64,000 nt of DNA from contig NZ_CP121112.1 of the NCBI RefSeq assembly GCF_029625295.1, positions 1,426,001-1,490,000 on the forward strand, read 5' to 3'. The translations under genes were made by a program, and so were the position numbers. Positions 26,947 through 37,123 of the stretch are shown in pieces. The stretch comes from Flavobacterium gyeonganense. Lineage in GTDB: Bacteria > Bacteroidota > Bacteroidia > Flavobacteriales > Flavobacteriaceae. Under the pieces are notes generated by a model. The model ran no database searches, had not been told where the DNA came from, and saw only the letters and a program-made list of their open reading frames with translations. The first letter of the stretch is position 1. Every line of letters starts with the position of its first letter.

Positions 26947-29376
26947 TTAATCTACTTTTATTTCTATCGCTGAGCCAGTAATTCCATTTCCTGTAGAAGC
27001 TTTTAACTGAATCTTTTCTTTCTTTCCGTTCGACTGAATGATGGCAATGCATTTACCATTAAACAATTTACAAGAATTCGCTTTAAAAGAATCCAGGTTC
27101 GCCTGATAGCCGTTATCAACACCCACTAATTTTCCTCCGCCTGTAACTTCAAAATTGATTAGGTCATTAGCATTTGGCAAAAGATTTCCGTCTTTATCAA
27201 CGATTGAAACTGTTACATAAACCAAATCGTAAGTATCATTTTTGATGGCGGTTTTATCGGTTTTCAAATCTATTTTTGAAGCTTCTCCGGCGGTGTGAAT
27301 TTCTTTTTCCAAAACTACTTTTCCATCTTTTCTGGAAATGGCTTTTATCGTTCCAGGTTCGAATTTTACGCGCCAGGATATGTGCAGATCGTCATTTTGT
27401 TTGGCTTTTTTGCCCAATGATTTTCCGTTGAGGAACAATTCCACTTCATCAGCATTGTTGTAATACGCCCAAACATCGACTTCTTGATCTTTTTGCCAAT
27501 TCCAATGCGGAAAAATGTGTAGTACAGGTTTCTTCGTCCATTCGCTTTGGTACATATAATAGACATCTTTTGGAAGTCCCGCCAAATCGATGATTCCGAA
27601 ATACGAACTTCTCGCCGGATAAGGATACGGATCGGGTTCGCCAATATAATCGACTCCTGTCCAGATAAAAGTTCCCGCCATGAAATCCTGTTTTTTGATG
27701 GTTTTCCAGTTTTCTTCATGCGTAGCACCCCAATAAGATTTTACCTGATCGTAAGCCGAAACCGTCCAGTCTGCATTTCCGTCAAATGCAGCACCGTGTT
27801 TGGTTGGCCACGCTTTAATTCCGTCAGGAAAATCATAATGTCCACGGGTTTCTAAAGCCGAAACACTTTCTGAAGCCAATATTTTCTGCCCTTTAAATTT
27901 GGTTGGGAAATCTTTATAATCTTCATGTTTGTAATTGAATCCCAATAAATCCAAAGCACCCGACTGATAAATAAAATTTTTCTCGATTACATTTTCGGTC
28001 AAAGCCGAAGTTACGGGACGGGTCGTATCCAGCGATTTTACGATTTGAGCCAGTTCCCTGGTAATTGCAATTCCGGTGCTGTCAAATTGTTCACGGATTT
28101 CGTTTCCGATACTCCACATCATCACTGACGGATAGTTGCGGTCTCTTTTGATGAAATCTTCCAGATCCTGTTTATGCCACGCATCCCAGTCTTTGTGATA
28201 ATCGTTGGTTACTTTTTTCTTTTTCCACACATCGGTAAACTCATCCTGAACAATAAACCCCATTTCGTCACACAGTTTCATCATTTCCAATGAGTGCGGA
28301 TTGTGCGCCATTCGGATAGCGTTAGTCCCCATTTCTTTCAGCAAGGTCAGTTTTCTTCGAAGAGCATGAATATTTTCTACTGCTCCCAAAGCACCGTTGT
28401 CGTGATGCAGGCAAACACCTAATATTTTAGTAGGAACACCGTTTAACGAAAATCCTTTTTCAGAATCGAAATTAAAATAGCGGAAACCAAGTGGAGTTTC
28501 GTAATTGTCGATTAGTTTCGATTTCTCATAGATTTTGGTTATGACTTTGTACAGATACGGATTTTCGGTATTCCATAATTTTGGCTGATTCAAAGCCAGA
28601 TTGTGAATCTTTTTTGCCGATGTTTTGGCTCCGATTTTTTCTATGGAAGTAGTATTCGCAACTTCAACATTGTCAGCATTGACGATAGAAGTCACGAGTT
28701 TGAATTCTTTTTCGGAAGCATTTTCGTTATCAATATCCACTTCCAGATGAATGGTTGCTTTGTCTTTGGAAACTTCGGGCGTCGTTACATACGTTCCCCA
28801 TTTTGCCACGTGCAGTTTTTCGCTGGCCACCAATCGCACATTTCTGTAAATTCCGGATCCGGTGTACCATCTTGAATTGGGCTGTGCATCGTTATCAACT
28901 TTTACAGCAATGACATTCTGCTTTCCGAAATTCAAAAATTGTGATAATTCATAAGCAAAAGAAATATAACCGTTCGGTCTCATCCCTAAAGAATGGCCAT
29001 TTATAAATACTTCGCTGTTTTTGAAAACACCGTCAAATTCAACTGAAACGGTTTTGTTTTTCCAATTCGCAGGAACAGTAAATGTTTTACGATACCAGCC
29101 TTTTCCTGCCGGCAAAAATCCCTGTGCCTGTTTTGTTTTACTGTCTTTATCGAAAGCTCCTTCAATACTCCAGTCGTGAGGCAATTGCAGAGTTCTCCAA
29201 TCCGAAGCATTGAAATTAGCATTTACCGCTTCTGGATAATCTCCCAATTTGAAGTTCCAGTTTTTGTTGAAATCTTCGACAATTCTGGCTTTTTTTCCTT
29301 GTGCGAAACTTGCTGTTGAAAGCAGTATTATTAAGGCTATTGCGATTTTTTGAAAAATGTTTTTATACATGTTCAT
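26947..29376 (-). CDS. GH2 family beta-galactosidase-like enzyme
   Basis: About 809 residues from the ATG at 29376, with a signal peptide (IALIILLSTASFAQ). The order is N-terminal sugar-binding jelly roll (LPHDWSIEGAF...GWYRKTF), an Ig-like domain, and a TIM barrel with the acid/base Glu in MMWSIGNEI and the nucleophile Glu in ILASESVSA; a C-terminal domain with DEVELFLNGKSLG follows. Exo-acting GH2 enzymes remove beta-galactose or beta-glucuronic acid; here it probably acts in the periplasm on a pectin side chain. An upstream in-frame extension to 29547 runs through a hairpin repeat and lacks a signal at its start, so it was rejected. Confidence 0.88.
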   Translation of the reverse strand: MNMYKNIFQKIAIALIILLSTASFAQGKKARIVEDFNKNWNFKLGDYPEAVNANFNASDWRTLQLPHDWSIEGAFDKDSKTKQAQGFLPAGKGWYRKTFTVPANWKNKTVSVEFDGVFKNSEVFINGHSLGMRPNGYISFAYELSQFLNFGKQNVIAVKVDNDAQPNSRWYTGSGIYRNVRLVASEKLHVAKWGTYVTTPEVSKDKATIHLEVDIDNENASEKEFKLVTSIVNADNVEVANTTSIEKIGAKTSAKKIHNLALNQPKLWNTENPYLYKVITKIYEKSKLIDNYETPLGFRYFNFDSEKGFSLNGVPTKILGVCLHHDNGALGAVENIHALRRKLTLLKEMGTNAIRMAHNPHSLEMMKLCDEMGFIVQDEFTDVWKKKKVTNDYHKDWDAWHKQDLEDFIKRDRNYPSVMMWSIGNEIREQFDSTGIAITRELAQIVKSLDTTRPVTSALTENVIEKNFIYQSGALDLLGFNYKHEDYKDFPTKFKGQKILASESVSALETRGHYDFPDGIKAWPTKHGAAFDGNADWTVSAYDQVKSYWGATHEENWKTIKKQDFMAGTFIWTGVDYIGEPDPYPYPARSSYFGIIDLAGLPKDVYYMYQSEWTKKPVLHIFPHWNWQKDQEVDVWAYYNNADEVELFLNGKSLGKKAKQNDDLHISWRVKFEPGTIKAISRKDGKVVLEKEIHTAGEASKIDLKTDKTAIKNDTYDLVYVTVSIVDKDGNLLPNANDLINFEVTGGGKLVGVDNGYQANLDSFKANSCKLFNGKCIAIIQSNGKKEKIQLKASTGNGITGSAIEIKVD

Positions 29377-29413
29377 AAACTTTATTTTTTTATAATCCAA
29401 TTTCGTCTCGTTT

Positions 29414-29513
29414 GTCATTCCGACGAAGGAGGAATCTCCACAAGTAACTCCGCACAGAAAAAAAACAATCTTTGTCGAGCTTCTAACGAAGATTCCTCCT
29501 TCGTCGGAATGAC
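29414..29513. repeat. About 100-bp hairpin repeat, family A copy 2
   Basis: Starts GTCATTCCGACGAAGGAGGA and ends TCCTCCTTCGTCGGAATGAC, an inverted repeat with a centre of TAACTCCGCAC and CTTTGTCGAGC. It fills the gap between two GH2 genes and explains the apparent N-terminal extension of the downstream one. Confidence 0.85.
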
Positions 29514-29524
29514 AAAAATGATGA

Positions 29525-32500
29525 TTATTGAAATTCGAAATTATCAAGGAGTAATCCCTTCATATCATCAGATTCTATCGTGATTTTATAAGTTCCTGCA
29601 TTGATATAACCGCCTGATGTTGTATTCAAAATTTTCCATTTTTCTGTTGCAGACGGAAACTCAATAGTGTCATTTCGCATCAGGATTCCATAGGCGTCTT
29701 CCATTTTGAATTTGACTTTCAAAGGTGTTTCGTTTCTATTCATAAATCGAAAACGCATCAGGTAAATTCCCGCCACTCCTGGTTTCACTTCAAACTGAAT
29801 GCTGTTTTTTGTTTTCTCCTTAAATTCGATATAATCGGCTTTTTTGAAATTGCCTTTTTCGATTCCGGTTCCGGTTGTTTTTGCGGTCTCGGCTTCTAAA
29901 AGTACAACCCGTCTTGAATCGTCTTTTTCGCCCATATCGTAAGTTGGAACGACCGCTATTGTGCTATTTTCAAAAAATACTTTTTCGCCTTTTTTTACTT
30001 TTTTATGGAAAACTGAAAATTCAACTTTATCTGAATTTTTAGCCGTTTCCGACAACTTTTTGTAACCTGAAATCGAATCTTTCGATTTGCTAAACAGATA
30101 AATTTCAGAATCTTCTTTGGTTATAAAAGAACCTGAAAATTTTGACGAAATCTGCAAATAATCGGCTCCGAAAACTTCAGCGGGCAATTGCGCAAAAACA
30201 ACTTCAGAATCTGAATATTGTTTGGAATTGATATCCAGCCAAGAACCGATTTTAGACTCCGAATTACTTGCAACGTTCTGAATATTTCGTGGTGAAGCCG
30301 AAGCTCCTTTTACCGACTTATCTTTGGTGGCAATAGCAATAGCTGAAATGATAGCCTGACTCGCTTTTACATTTGGGAAAGAAATCGTGATTTTACCATT
30401 TTTGCTTTTTACTACGAAGGTTTTCTTTAGCGCCGCATCGTGTCCGACTTCACTCCAGATATCCAAATCTTTCAAAACTACATTATCATTAATGGCTACG
30501 TCAAACAAACGCCAGCCTTTGCAATCCAGTCCGCCTCCGGTACCGTACCAGGGTTCTGTGAAATACAATTCTACTAAGTATTCTCCGTCCGGAGCTGGAA
30601 ATTCGTAACGCAATTTGTCGATTCCGTATCTAAAACTTTGAAATAATTTCCAGTCTTTTGTTCCTGAAATTGGATCGAAAGTGATTCTTTGGCTTGCATA
30701 AAAGTCTGGCAATTGGTTGAAATTATCTGTCCACGACAAAGATCCCCAGGTGTTTTCTCCGTTTTTATGAACATCTGCCTGCCATAAATTTCCGAGAGAA
30801 TCGGTGATTTCGCTTCCTCCACTATTGACTCTGTAAATGTAATTGTAGTTTTTTTGAGGCTGTAAAAGTGTTTCTTTTTGAGTTTCTAATGCTTGGAAAT
30901 TAGGTGCTTTTGGCAAAGTGTTCAAAACCATATAATCTTTGGCGACGGCTTTTCCGTTTACATAACCCACAGCATACAAAACATTGTATTGAACATTGAC
31001 ATTATTAAACTGAAAATGCTGTCCGATTCCCGGATTTTTTAGTTTTCCGAGTGATCCTTTATTGATATCATTGAACAATTCTACCTCATCACAATTCGAA
31101 TAAACATCGATTCCGTTTTTGATTCCGGGAGTATCCCAACGATTTGGCCAGGTGTGCGAAACAATATATACCATCGGGTTTGTTTTGTTCGAAACATAAT
31201 TGGCGCGATACATATAATAAGCATCCAAAGGTTCTCCCCAAATACTGAAAAGTCCTTTGTAATTTACCGGTCCAACTTTATCTATGTCCCTAAAACCTTC
31301 CCCGTTTTGCGAACGTCCCGGATTTTCATGTGAAGCAAAAAGCCAGTTGAATTGTCCTGCAATTTTATCCTTTACCGATTCGGCTTCGCGGACTTTGATT
31401 TCCATTAATTGCGAGAAACGATTTTCGCTCAAAATTCCTTTTTGATCGAATTCACCTTCGGTGTGCAAGTCGTGTGACCGCCAGGCACCATACTCCCCGT
31501 TTAGCAATTGCTTGCTCATTTCGACATCGTAATTAAACGGATCGCCTCCATAGGTTCCCGACCAGTTTTGTACTACATTCCAATCGGTTCCTTCGCCTCC
31601 GTTACAGGTGGTAACGATGCGTTGTGAAGCCGACATTGGATCCATTTCTCGGATGATTTTGGTACATTCTTCGGCAAATGCTGCCGGAATGGTGCTTTCG
31701 TTTTGCAATCCCCACATTACGACCGACGGATTGTTTCGGCGTTCTTTGATCCATTCGCGCAATAAGGTTTTGAAATTCTCTTTGAATTCGGGTGTGTCGT
31801 ACCAAATATGTGCCGAAAACTGACTCCAGAACAGAATTCCGTTTTCGTCCAGCTCTTTTTGGTATTCTAAATTATGAGGCTGGTGCGCTTCGCGGAAAGC
31901 ATTAAAACCGCCCGCTTTAATCTGTTCGATTCTGGAATGGATTTGCTCCTTCGAAAACGAATGACTGTTTCCTATTAGGTGTTCGTATTCGCAGGTTCCG
32001 TTGATAAACAATGGTTCGTCGTTGATAAAAAAACGATTATCTTTTCCGTCACGACTAACCGGCCAGCTTACCCAACGGATTCCGTATGGCGTTTTTAATT
32101 CGTCTATTTTTTTTCCGTTTTCAAAAACTGTAGTGACCAGTTCATATAAATACGGATTGGCTGGTGACCATAATTTTGGATTTACAATCTCTGGAAGTGT
32201 TTGTGGTATTTGTTTTGTTTCTCCTGAAGTGTTTTTGATATCGGTTTTTACACTAACCACTTTCTTTCCGTTTTTATCAAAAAGAGTGTTTTCGATAGTT
32301 AGGTTTCGGTTTGAAGTTCCGTAGTTTTTGATTTCTGTAGTAATGTTCAGGATTGCTTTTTCTTTGGAAGTTACTTTGTCATTCCAAATATGAACGCCAA
32401 AAGGTTCTATGCGAACTTCATCCGTAACGACTAAAGTTACAGGTCTGAAGATCCCCATTGGCTGTGAGCCTTCTGAGAATCCCCATTCTCCGGAACAACC

Positions 32501-33015
32501 TCCACAAACCCAAGGCAAATCGGCAATGAAGGATGGATGTGATGCTTTGACGATTATATTGTTTGCTTTTTCGAAAGAAACAGCATTTGTAATATCGACT
32601 GTAAAAGTCGTTCTTCCGCCTTTGTGTTCTCCTACTTTTTTGCCGTTTACCCAAACGGTTGCGTATGAACTTACGCCTTCAAAAAAAGGAATAGTCTTTT
32701 AGAACTGTCTTTTTTGTCTAATTGCAGTGTTTTATGATACCAGGCGGTTCCGTGTAAATTGCCGTGCTTGGTCCTTAGAAAACCGTAATACTGATCCCAG
32801 TTGTGGGGTACGTTTACTTTTTGCCATTGTGCATTGACTTTTGGATTTTGCACAAAAGTTTCTTCCTTTTCCGTAAGCTGATTCAAAACAATGGTTTCCC
32901 ATGAGGAATTCAGCGAAATTTCTTTACGAAACTTCGCCTGCCCCTTGCCGCTTTGACTCCATACAAAGCAAGCGCCTACAAAAAAACAAAAAATAAAAAA
33001 AACTATTTTCTTCAT
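29525..33015 (-). CDS. GH2 enzyme with malectin and C-terminal carbohydrate-binding domains, frameshifted
   Basis: Two frames together encode about 1160 residues. The first (33015-32671) holds a signal peptide and the jelly-roll start (VPHNWDQYYGF...LHGTAWYHKTL) and stops in FLFLKA. The second resumes as EGVSSYATVWVNGKKVGEHKGG and runs to 29525. They meet at a 7-base run (32681-32687); one extra base gives LFLFFEGVSSYATVW, the expected GH2 sequence. The TIM barrel has the acid/base Glu in VMWGLQNES and a nucleophile candidate in LNGEYGAW. A malectin-like domain follows (near 30480-30830) and then a CBM6-like end (YIEFKEKTKNSIQFEVKPG...LLLDNFEF). It is probably a periplasmic exo-glycosidase of the pectin locus. 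Confidence 0.82.
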
Positions 33016-33027
33016 ATTATTTTTAAA

Positions 33028-33065
33028 CCATATAAGTCATATTAAGGTTATTTAAGTCTTATTAT
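33028..33065. repeat. ATATAAGT-word repeat (family F copy 2)
   Basis: CCATATAAGTCATATTAAGG and TTATTTAAGTCTTATT resemble the palindrome at 17340-17412 but are degenerate. It sits just upstream of the frameshifted GH2 gene and may be a relic or a binding site. Confidence 0.45.
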
Positions 33066-33100
33066 TTTTGAAACCGGATCGTCTAACTTAATCTGGGTTT

Positions 33101-33198
33101 GCGTGAGGGATAGTAGCGACATCCTTTTGGGGCGGGGTTCGCCCCAAAAGATATAGCGGATAGCCCGACCCGCAGTTTTTACGGAGGGTCACGCCCAC
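33101..33198 (+). repeat. Structured repeat, family D copy 4 (GCGTGA...TCACGC)
   Basis: Begins GCGTGAGGGATAGTAGCGAC and ends GGGTCACGCCC. The inner stem TTTTGGGGCG...CGCCCCAAAA is followed by GATATAGCGGATAGCCCGAC; then GACCC pairs with GGGTC. This is the cleanest copy. It ends 6 bases from the stop of the downstream gene. Confidence 0.8.
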
Positions 33199-33204
33199 AT
33201 TATC

Positions 33205-35937
33205 TTAATAAAACAACCAGTCTACCGCACCTTTTTCGCCTTCGTCGATGTAGCCGACATCACGGGTCGTAATGGTTTGATTGGCATCGATGAAGCCTAA
33301 AATCAAGACTCTTCCTTTACCCAAATCGAGTTTGTTTTCGCCCGGTTGAAAGGTGTAGGTGTGAATGTTGATTCTTGGCAATTCCTTCAAATTCATTGCG
33401 CTTGCCAGGATTACTTCGGCCTGACCGTGGGCGTTTCCGGCTGCATCAGTTTCTAAACTTGGCGGGAATAAAAATCTTTTCTGATCGGAATTGAAATAAC
33501 CTACCACAAGTTTTACCGCTTTGGTATTTTTGAATTTCAGGTGCGTTCCGTTTTCGTTTTGCGATGTTTCATCGAAAGCAATTCCTTTTAGGTTTTGCAG
33601 TTCCGGTGCTATTTTTGTCAGTTCTGAAATTGGCGTTCCGTACACTTTTGTTCCGTTTTTGATTGGGTAAGTTCCTTTGGTTTCACTTAATAAAGTTACC
33701 TCAGCGGTTTTCCATGGCTTGCTTTCTTTGGTTACCACTTTACCATCTTTTGATGATTTTAGAAGACCCAGATTTCGTTTGAAATTAGCCAATTCACGTT
33801 CGTAATGTGGCAATAATTCGGCCCAGGTTTTGTTGTTTCCATCGTCTCCGCCAATCGGGATTCGGCGTTGCGCGGTTTGCATACTGTTGGCGTACAAATA
33901 ATGGTCCTTGGTTAGATTCACCAATAATTCGTAATGTTTGATGCTCTCTTCAAGATGCGGAAGGGCTTTATCCAAATCGGAAATTTCATTGGAATAGCTG
34001 TAACGCAAGACCAAAATCGCGGCTTTCACTTTCTCCGAAAAGAAATCGGCGAAAGCTTTATAAGCGTGCATATCGTTTTTAAGACGCAGGAATTCATCCT
34101 TGTCTTTGGTTACTTTTGACTCGGCTTTGTCGATGGCTTCAACGGCTAGTTTTCCGTGTTGCGTGATTTCGGCAATGATTTGCGTTGGCAATTCCCCAAC
34201 GTGTGGTTCTTTGTTCCATTCTTTTTTGGCGTACTCCAAAAGCAACTCGCCAACCGGTCCGCACGATTCGTGGAATCCCGGATACACTCTCCATTTGGCT
34301 GGATTGACTAATTGACTTTCGAACATTCCTAATAATAAGGTCTGACGATTTCCTTCGGTAATTCCGAAACGTCTTAATGTTTTTGGAGCAATTTCTCCTG
34401 ATTCATCGTAGGCTTTTTGGATGTTATTTGCTGCTTCTAAATCAGTTCCGTATTTAGCAGCTAAATCTTCACTCCAATATTTAATTTCTTCGTTTCTGTC
34501 TCTTTTACTATTCCACGCATATCTTGCCCAGGCTTTGTACCAAATCCAATCGCGATCCATTTCGAGCAATCTCTCGCCAGTTTTTGTTTTATCAGCCGTG
34601 TAAGGCCAATCCCAATAGGATGCCTGCGGATATAAGTGAAGGGCGTTGGCACCATGAGCCATGTGCATCGCTTTAACTGTTTTCTGAATAAAGTCAGGTG
34701 AACCGTATCTAAATGGTTCTAAGTTTGCCAAAATATGTACGTTTGAAATGTGAACGGAATTCAGTGAGCTTAACTTTTTGTGGATTTCTCCCCAAGGTCC
34801 CCCAGGCGTATAAGTCGTCAATGACTCGCCATTATATTTGTGCATCGTGTACAGGTTTTTGTACAACGGAAGTGATTTTTCCATTACCAAAGGCGCATCG
34901 GTATCGTGCGCACGAAGGATAATTGGCGGTTCCTGTGTTTTTCCTAAAGCTTTTAATCCGTCCTGAACGCCCGGAATAATCGTTTTGGTAAACCATTCCA
35001 CGTCGTCATCGATGGTATTGATAGCTTCTCCCAGACATACCAATAGTCCAACATTTGGATATTTTTCTATGAAAGCTGTGATTGATTTTTTGGTATAATC
35101 CGCAATTTCTGGTGTGATTGGACGTGAACGATCCTGTGTTTTAATGTTGTAATGCTCAGCAAATGGCTTAGAAACAAGAATATTATAAAACATCTGAATG
35201 ACCCAGATTCCCCTTTTATTCGCTTCTACAGTCAGGTAATTATAAATTTCTTCGTTCTTTTTAAAATCTTCTTCACTTACTTCCACAGCAAACGGATAGT
35301 CTTTTAGTTTTACCAATGAAGCAAACGGATGTCCATTCCATAAATACAGGGAATTTAGTCGGTTGTCGACCATCATATCCAGGTATTTTGTCCACAGTTT
35401 TTTATCATAAAACCAAGGGAAAGATTCGGGCGTGTATGGATATTCGTAAACGTCTCTTCCCGGAAGATAAACCGGTTTTTGCACTCCGATACAAGATCCT
35501 CTCAAGACCATTTCGGGACTGTCTTCAATATTGATTTCTGACGGAATTTCACCTGAAGTTTTGATTCGGTCTGCCAATTCCAAAGCGCCATATAAAGCTC
35601 CGGTTGCGTCGGTTCCTTCAATGAAAATGATGTTTTTTTGCGTGCGGATTTGAAAGCCTTCTTTCTTGGTTAATTGGCTGTCGTCGATTTTAGCGGTTTT
35701 GGTATTTTGATTCCAAAAATCAGTTCCTTTTTCGCCAATGATGATTACTTTGTCTTTTGATTTTTTAGGCGTTTTGTCTGCAAAAGTTATTTTAAATCCT
35801 TTTGCGGTTGCGGTTTCTGATAGTTTTTCGGCTCCATATTGCGATCTTGGTGCTTTGGCATCACGAACGATGGTGATGTTTTGGGCTGATGCAAAAGTTA
35901 CATATAGTCCTAAAAAAAGTAAGCTTAGATATTTCAT
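33205..35937 (-). CDS. Large exported glycosidase, GH67N/GH20b-like N-terminus, probable uronidase
   Basis: 910 residues with a signal peptide (MKYLSLLFLGLYVTFASAQ). The N-terminal about 130 residues form the small alpha/beta domain typical of GH67/GH20-type enzymes (KVIIIGEKGTDFW...FIEGTDATGALYGALELADRI). A TIM-barrel part follows with LVCLGEAINTIDDDVEW, LRAHDTDAPLV and GANALHLYPQASYWDWPY, and a helical and beta C-terminal extension. The fold suggests an exo-alpha-uronidase; family knowledge does not let me choose between glucuronic and galacturonic acid. It lies between a GH2 gene and the sugar-isomerase-like gene on the same strand. Confidence 0.65.
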   Translation of the reverse strand: MKYLSLLFLGLYVTFASAQNITIVRDAKAPRSQYGAEKLSETATAKGFKITFADKTPKKSKDKVIIIGEKGTDFWNQNTKTAKIDDSQLTKKEGFQIRTQKNIIFIEGTDATGALYGALELADRIKTSGEIPSEINIEDSPEMVLRGSCIGVQKPVYLPGRDVYEYPYTPESFPWFYDKKLWTKYLDMMVDNRLNSLYLWNGHPFASLVKLKDYPFAVEVSEEDFKKNEEIYNYLTVEANKRGIWVIQMFYNILVSKPFAEHYNIKTQDRSRPITPEIADYTKKSITAFIEKYPNVGLLVCLGEAINTIDDDVEWFTKTIIPGVQDGLKALGKTQEPPIILRAHDTDAPLVMEKSLPLYKNLYTMHKYNGESLTTYTPGGPWGEIHKKLSSLNSVHISNVHILANLEPFRYGSPDFIQKTVKAMHMAHGANALHLYPQASYWDWPYTADKTKTGERLLEMDRDWIWYKAWARYAWNSKRDRNEEIKYWSEDLAAKYGTDLEAANNIQKAYDESGEIAPKTLRRFGITEGNRQTLLLGMFESQLVNPAKWRVYPGFHESCGPVGELLLEYAKKEWNKEPHVGELPTQIIAEITQHGKLAVEAIDKAESKVTKDKDEFLRLKNDMHAYKAFADFFSEKVKAAILVLRYSYSNEISDLDKALPHLEESIKHYELLVNLTKDHYLYANSMQTAQRRIPIGGDDGNNKTWAELLPHYERELANFKRNLGLLKSSKDGKVVTKESKPWKTAEVTLLSETKGTYPIKNGTKVYGTPISELTKIAPELQNLKGIAFDETSQNENGTHLKFKNTKAVKLVVGYFNSDQKRFLFPPSLETDAAGNAHGQAEVILASAMNLKELPRINIHTYTFQPGENKLDLGKGRVLILGFIDANQTITTRDVGYIDEGEKGAVDWLFY

Positions 35938-35954
35938 TGTATTGTTATTTTTTT

Positions 35955-35984
35955 GACCACAAATTGCGCAAATTTTCGCAAATT
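35955..35984. repeat. ACCACAAATTGCGC word repeat (family C copy 1)
   Basis: GACCACAAATTGCGCAAATT followed by TTCGCAAATT, short words repeated at about 10-base spacing. Similar units are at 50842 and 55211. It stands upstream of the 910-residue glycosidase gene. Confidence 0.6.
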
Positions 35985-36006
35985 ATAATCGTATTTGTTT
36001 TTGTCA

Positions 36007-36102
36007 CAGATTAAAAAATCTGTTAAGAATCTGCTTGAATCTTTTTAAATCTGCGTGCTAATTTTTGTCACGCAGATTCTGCAGATTTAGCAGATTTTTT
36101 TA
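36007..36102. repeat. CGCAGATTTAGCAGATT palindromic repeat (family B copy 1)
   Basis: Words AGATT/AATCT in opposed orientations, with an outer palindrome AAATCTGCGTG...CACGCAGATT and the arm GCAGATTTAGCAGATTTTTT. The T run at its end next to the isomerase-like stop codon at 36105 could serve as a terminator. It shares words with the copies at 37016, 45783, 57180 and 61553. Confidence 0.75.
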
Positions 36103-36104
36103 TT

Positions 36105-36995
36105 TTAATTCTGAAAAATTTTCTTCAAGTAAGCAACGTTAGCTCCGTAATTGGCTTTTACGTTATGCACTTGTGTTACGTCTCTCGAACGTTCTACAAT
36201 CAGCCAGCCACTCCATTTCATTTCGTCCAGCGTTTTTTTGATTTTTGGCATATCTACATTTTTGTCATTTTCAAGCCAGACGTTATCTGTTGTCGAAGCA
36301 TGAATCTGAGCTAGGTGTTTTTTGCCTAAAATCTTCAATTCTGTTGCAATATCTCTTCCGTTATCTACGGCATTGGCAAAATTGAAAGAGCTTTTAATGT
36401 GTTTACAGCCAATTTCTTCCAATAATTTTTTCTCATCAGTAGCGTTTAATGAAGTTTCAATAGCAATTACGCCTCCAATTTTACCAACTTGTTTGCCTGC
36501 CCATTTCAATCTTTCGATAATAATCGGGCGTAATTCCGGATTTTTTGTCAAATCACTTTCGGTACCCAAAGGCAGATAAGCAACTTTCACTTTCATGTTT
36601 TTCATGGTTGCCACACAATCGTTAATCATCAGTGTGATTGAATCTCTTTTAGCGAATGACTGTGCATAGAATCCAGACATGGCAATCGAGCTGATTCCAA
36701 CACCTGTTTCTTTGGATTTATCCAGAAACTTTTGTCTTTCGATTGGATCACCTAATTTGCTGTCAAAGGTTGGTCTTTTTCCCAAGCCGCCCATATCGAG
36801 TTCTATTCCGTCTGCTTTTATTTCGCTTGCCAAACCGAAGGCACCAAGTTTTTGTCTTTTTAAAATCATCCAGTCGCAAACCGCTACTTTGTATTTTTGC
36901 TTTTTTGATGATTGAGCAGAAACTGTACCGAATGTTCCTGATAAGATAACAACTAATGCAATAAATATGCTCCTTTTAAAATTAGTTAACTTCAT
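36105..36995 (-). CDS. Exported sugar phosphate isomerase/epimerase-like (xylose isomerase-type TIM barrel)
   Basis: 296 residues with a signal peptide (FIALVVILSGTFGTVSAQ) followed by an AP-endonuclease-2/xylose-isomerase-like TIM barrel: ADGIELDMGG near residue 63, ISSIAMSGFYAQSF, VIAIETSLNATDEKKL and IKSSFNFANAVDNG, ending GWLIVERSRDV. Such proteins are common in Bacteroidota polysaccharide loci, but a sugar isomerase outside the cytoplasm is unusual and its substrate is unknown. It lies between the 910-residue glycosidase and a sialidase-like lipoprotein, same strand. Confidence 0.75.
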   Translation of the reverse strand: MKLTNFKRSIFIALVVILSGTFGTVSAQSSKKQKYKVAVCDWMILKRQKLGAFGLASEIKADGIELDMGGLGKRPTFDSKLGDPIERQKFLDKSKETGVGISSIAMSGFYAQSFAKRDSITLMINDCVATMKNMKVKVAYLPLGTESDLTKNPELRPIIIERLKWAGKQVGKIGGVIAIETSLNATDEKKLLEEIGCKHIKSSFNFANAVDNGRDIATELKILGKKHLAQIHASTTDNVWLENDKNVDMPKIKKTLDEMKWSGWLIVERSRDVTQVHNVKANYGANVAYLKKIFQN

Positions 36996-37015
36996 AATTA
37001 TTATTTTTTATTAAT

Positions 37016-37094
37016 ACAGATTAAAAAAAATTGCTAAATCTGCTAAATCTGCGAGAGTAACTTTTCCCGCAGATTTAGCAGATTATGGAGATTA
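37016..37094. repeat. CGCAGATTTAGCAGATT palindromic repeat (family B copy 2)
   Basis: TTGCTAAATCTGCTAAATCT...CCCGCAGATTTAGCAGATTA forms an inverted repeat between the sialidase-like gene and the isomerase-like gene. Confidence 0.75.
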
Positions 37095-37123
37095 AAATTC
37101 TTTAATAATCCGTTGCGAATATT

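Noticed and set aside
29377..29547. In-frame N-terminal extension of the first GH2 enzyme
   Set aside because: It is translated from the family A hairpin repeat and precedes a good signal peptide that begins at the ATG at 29376.
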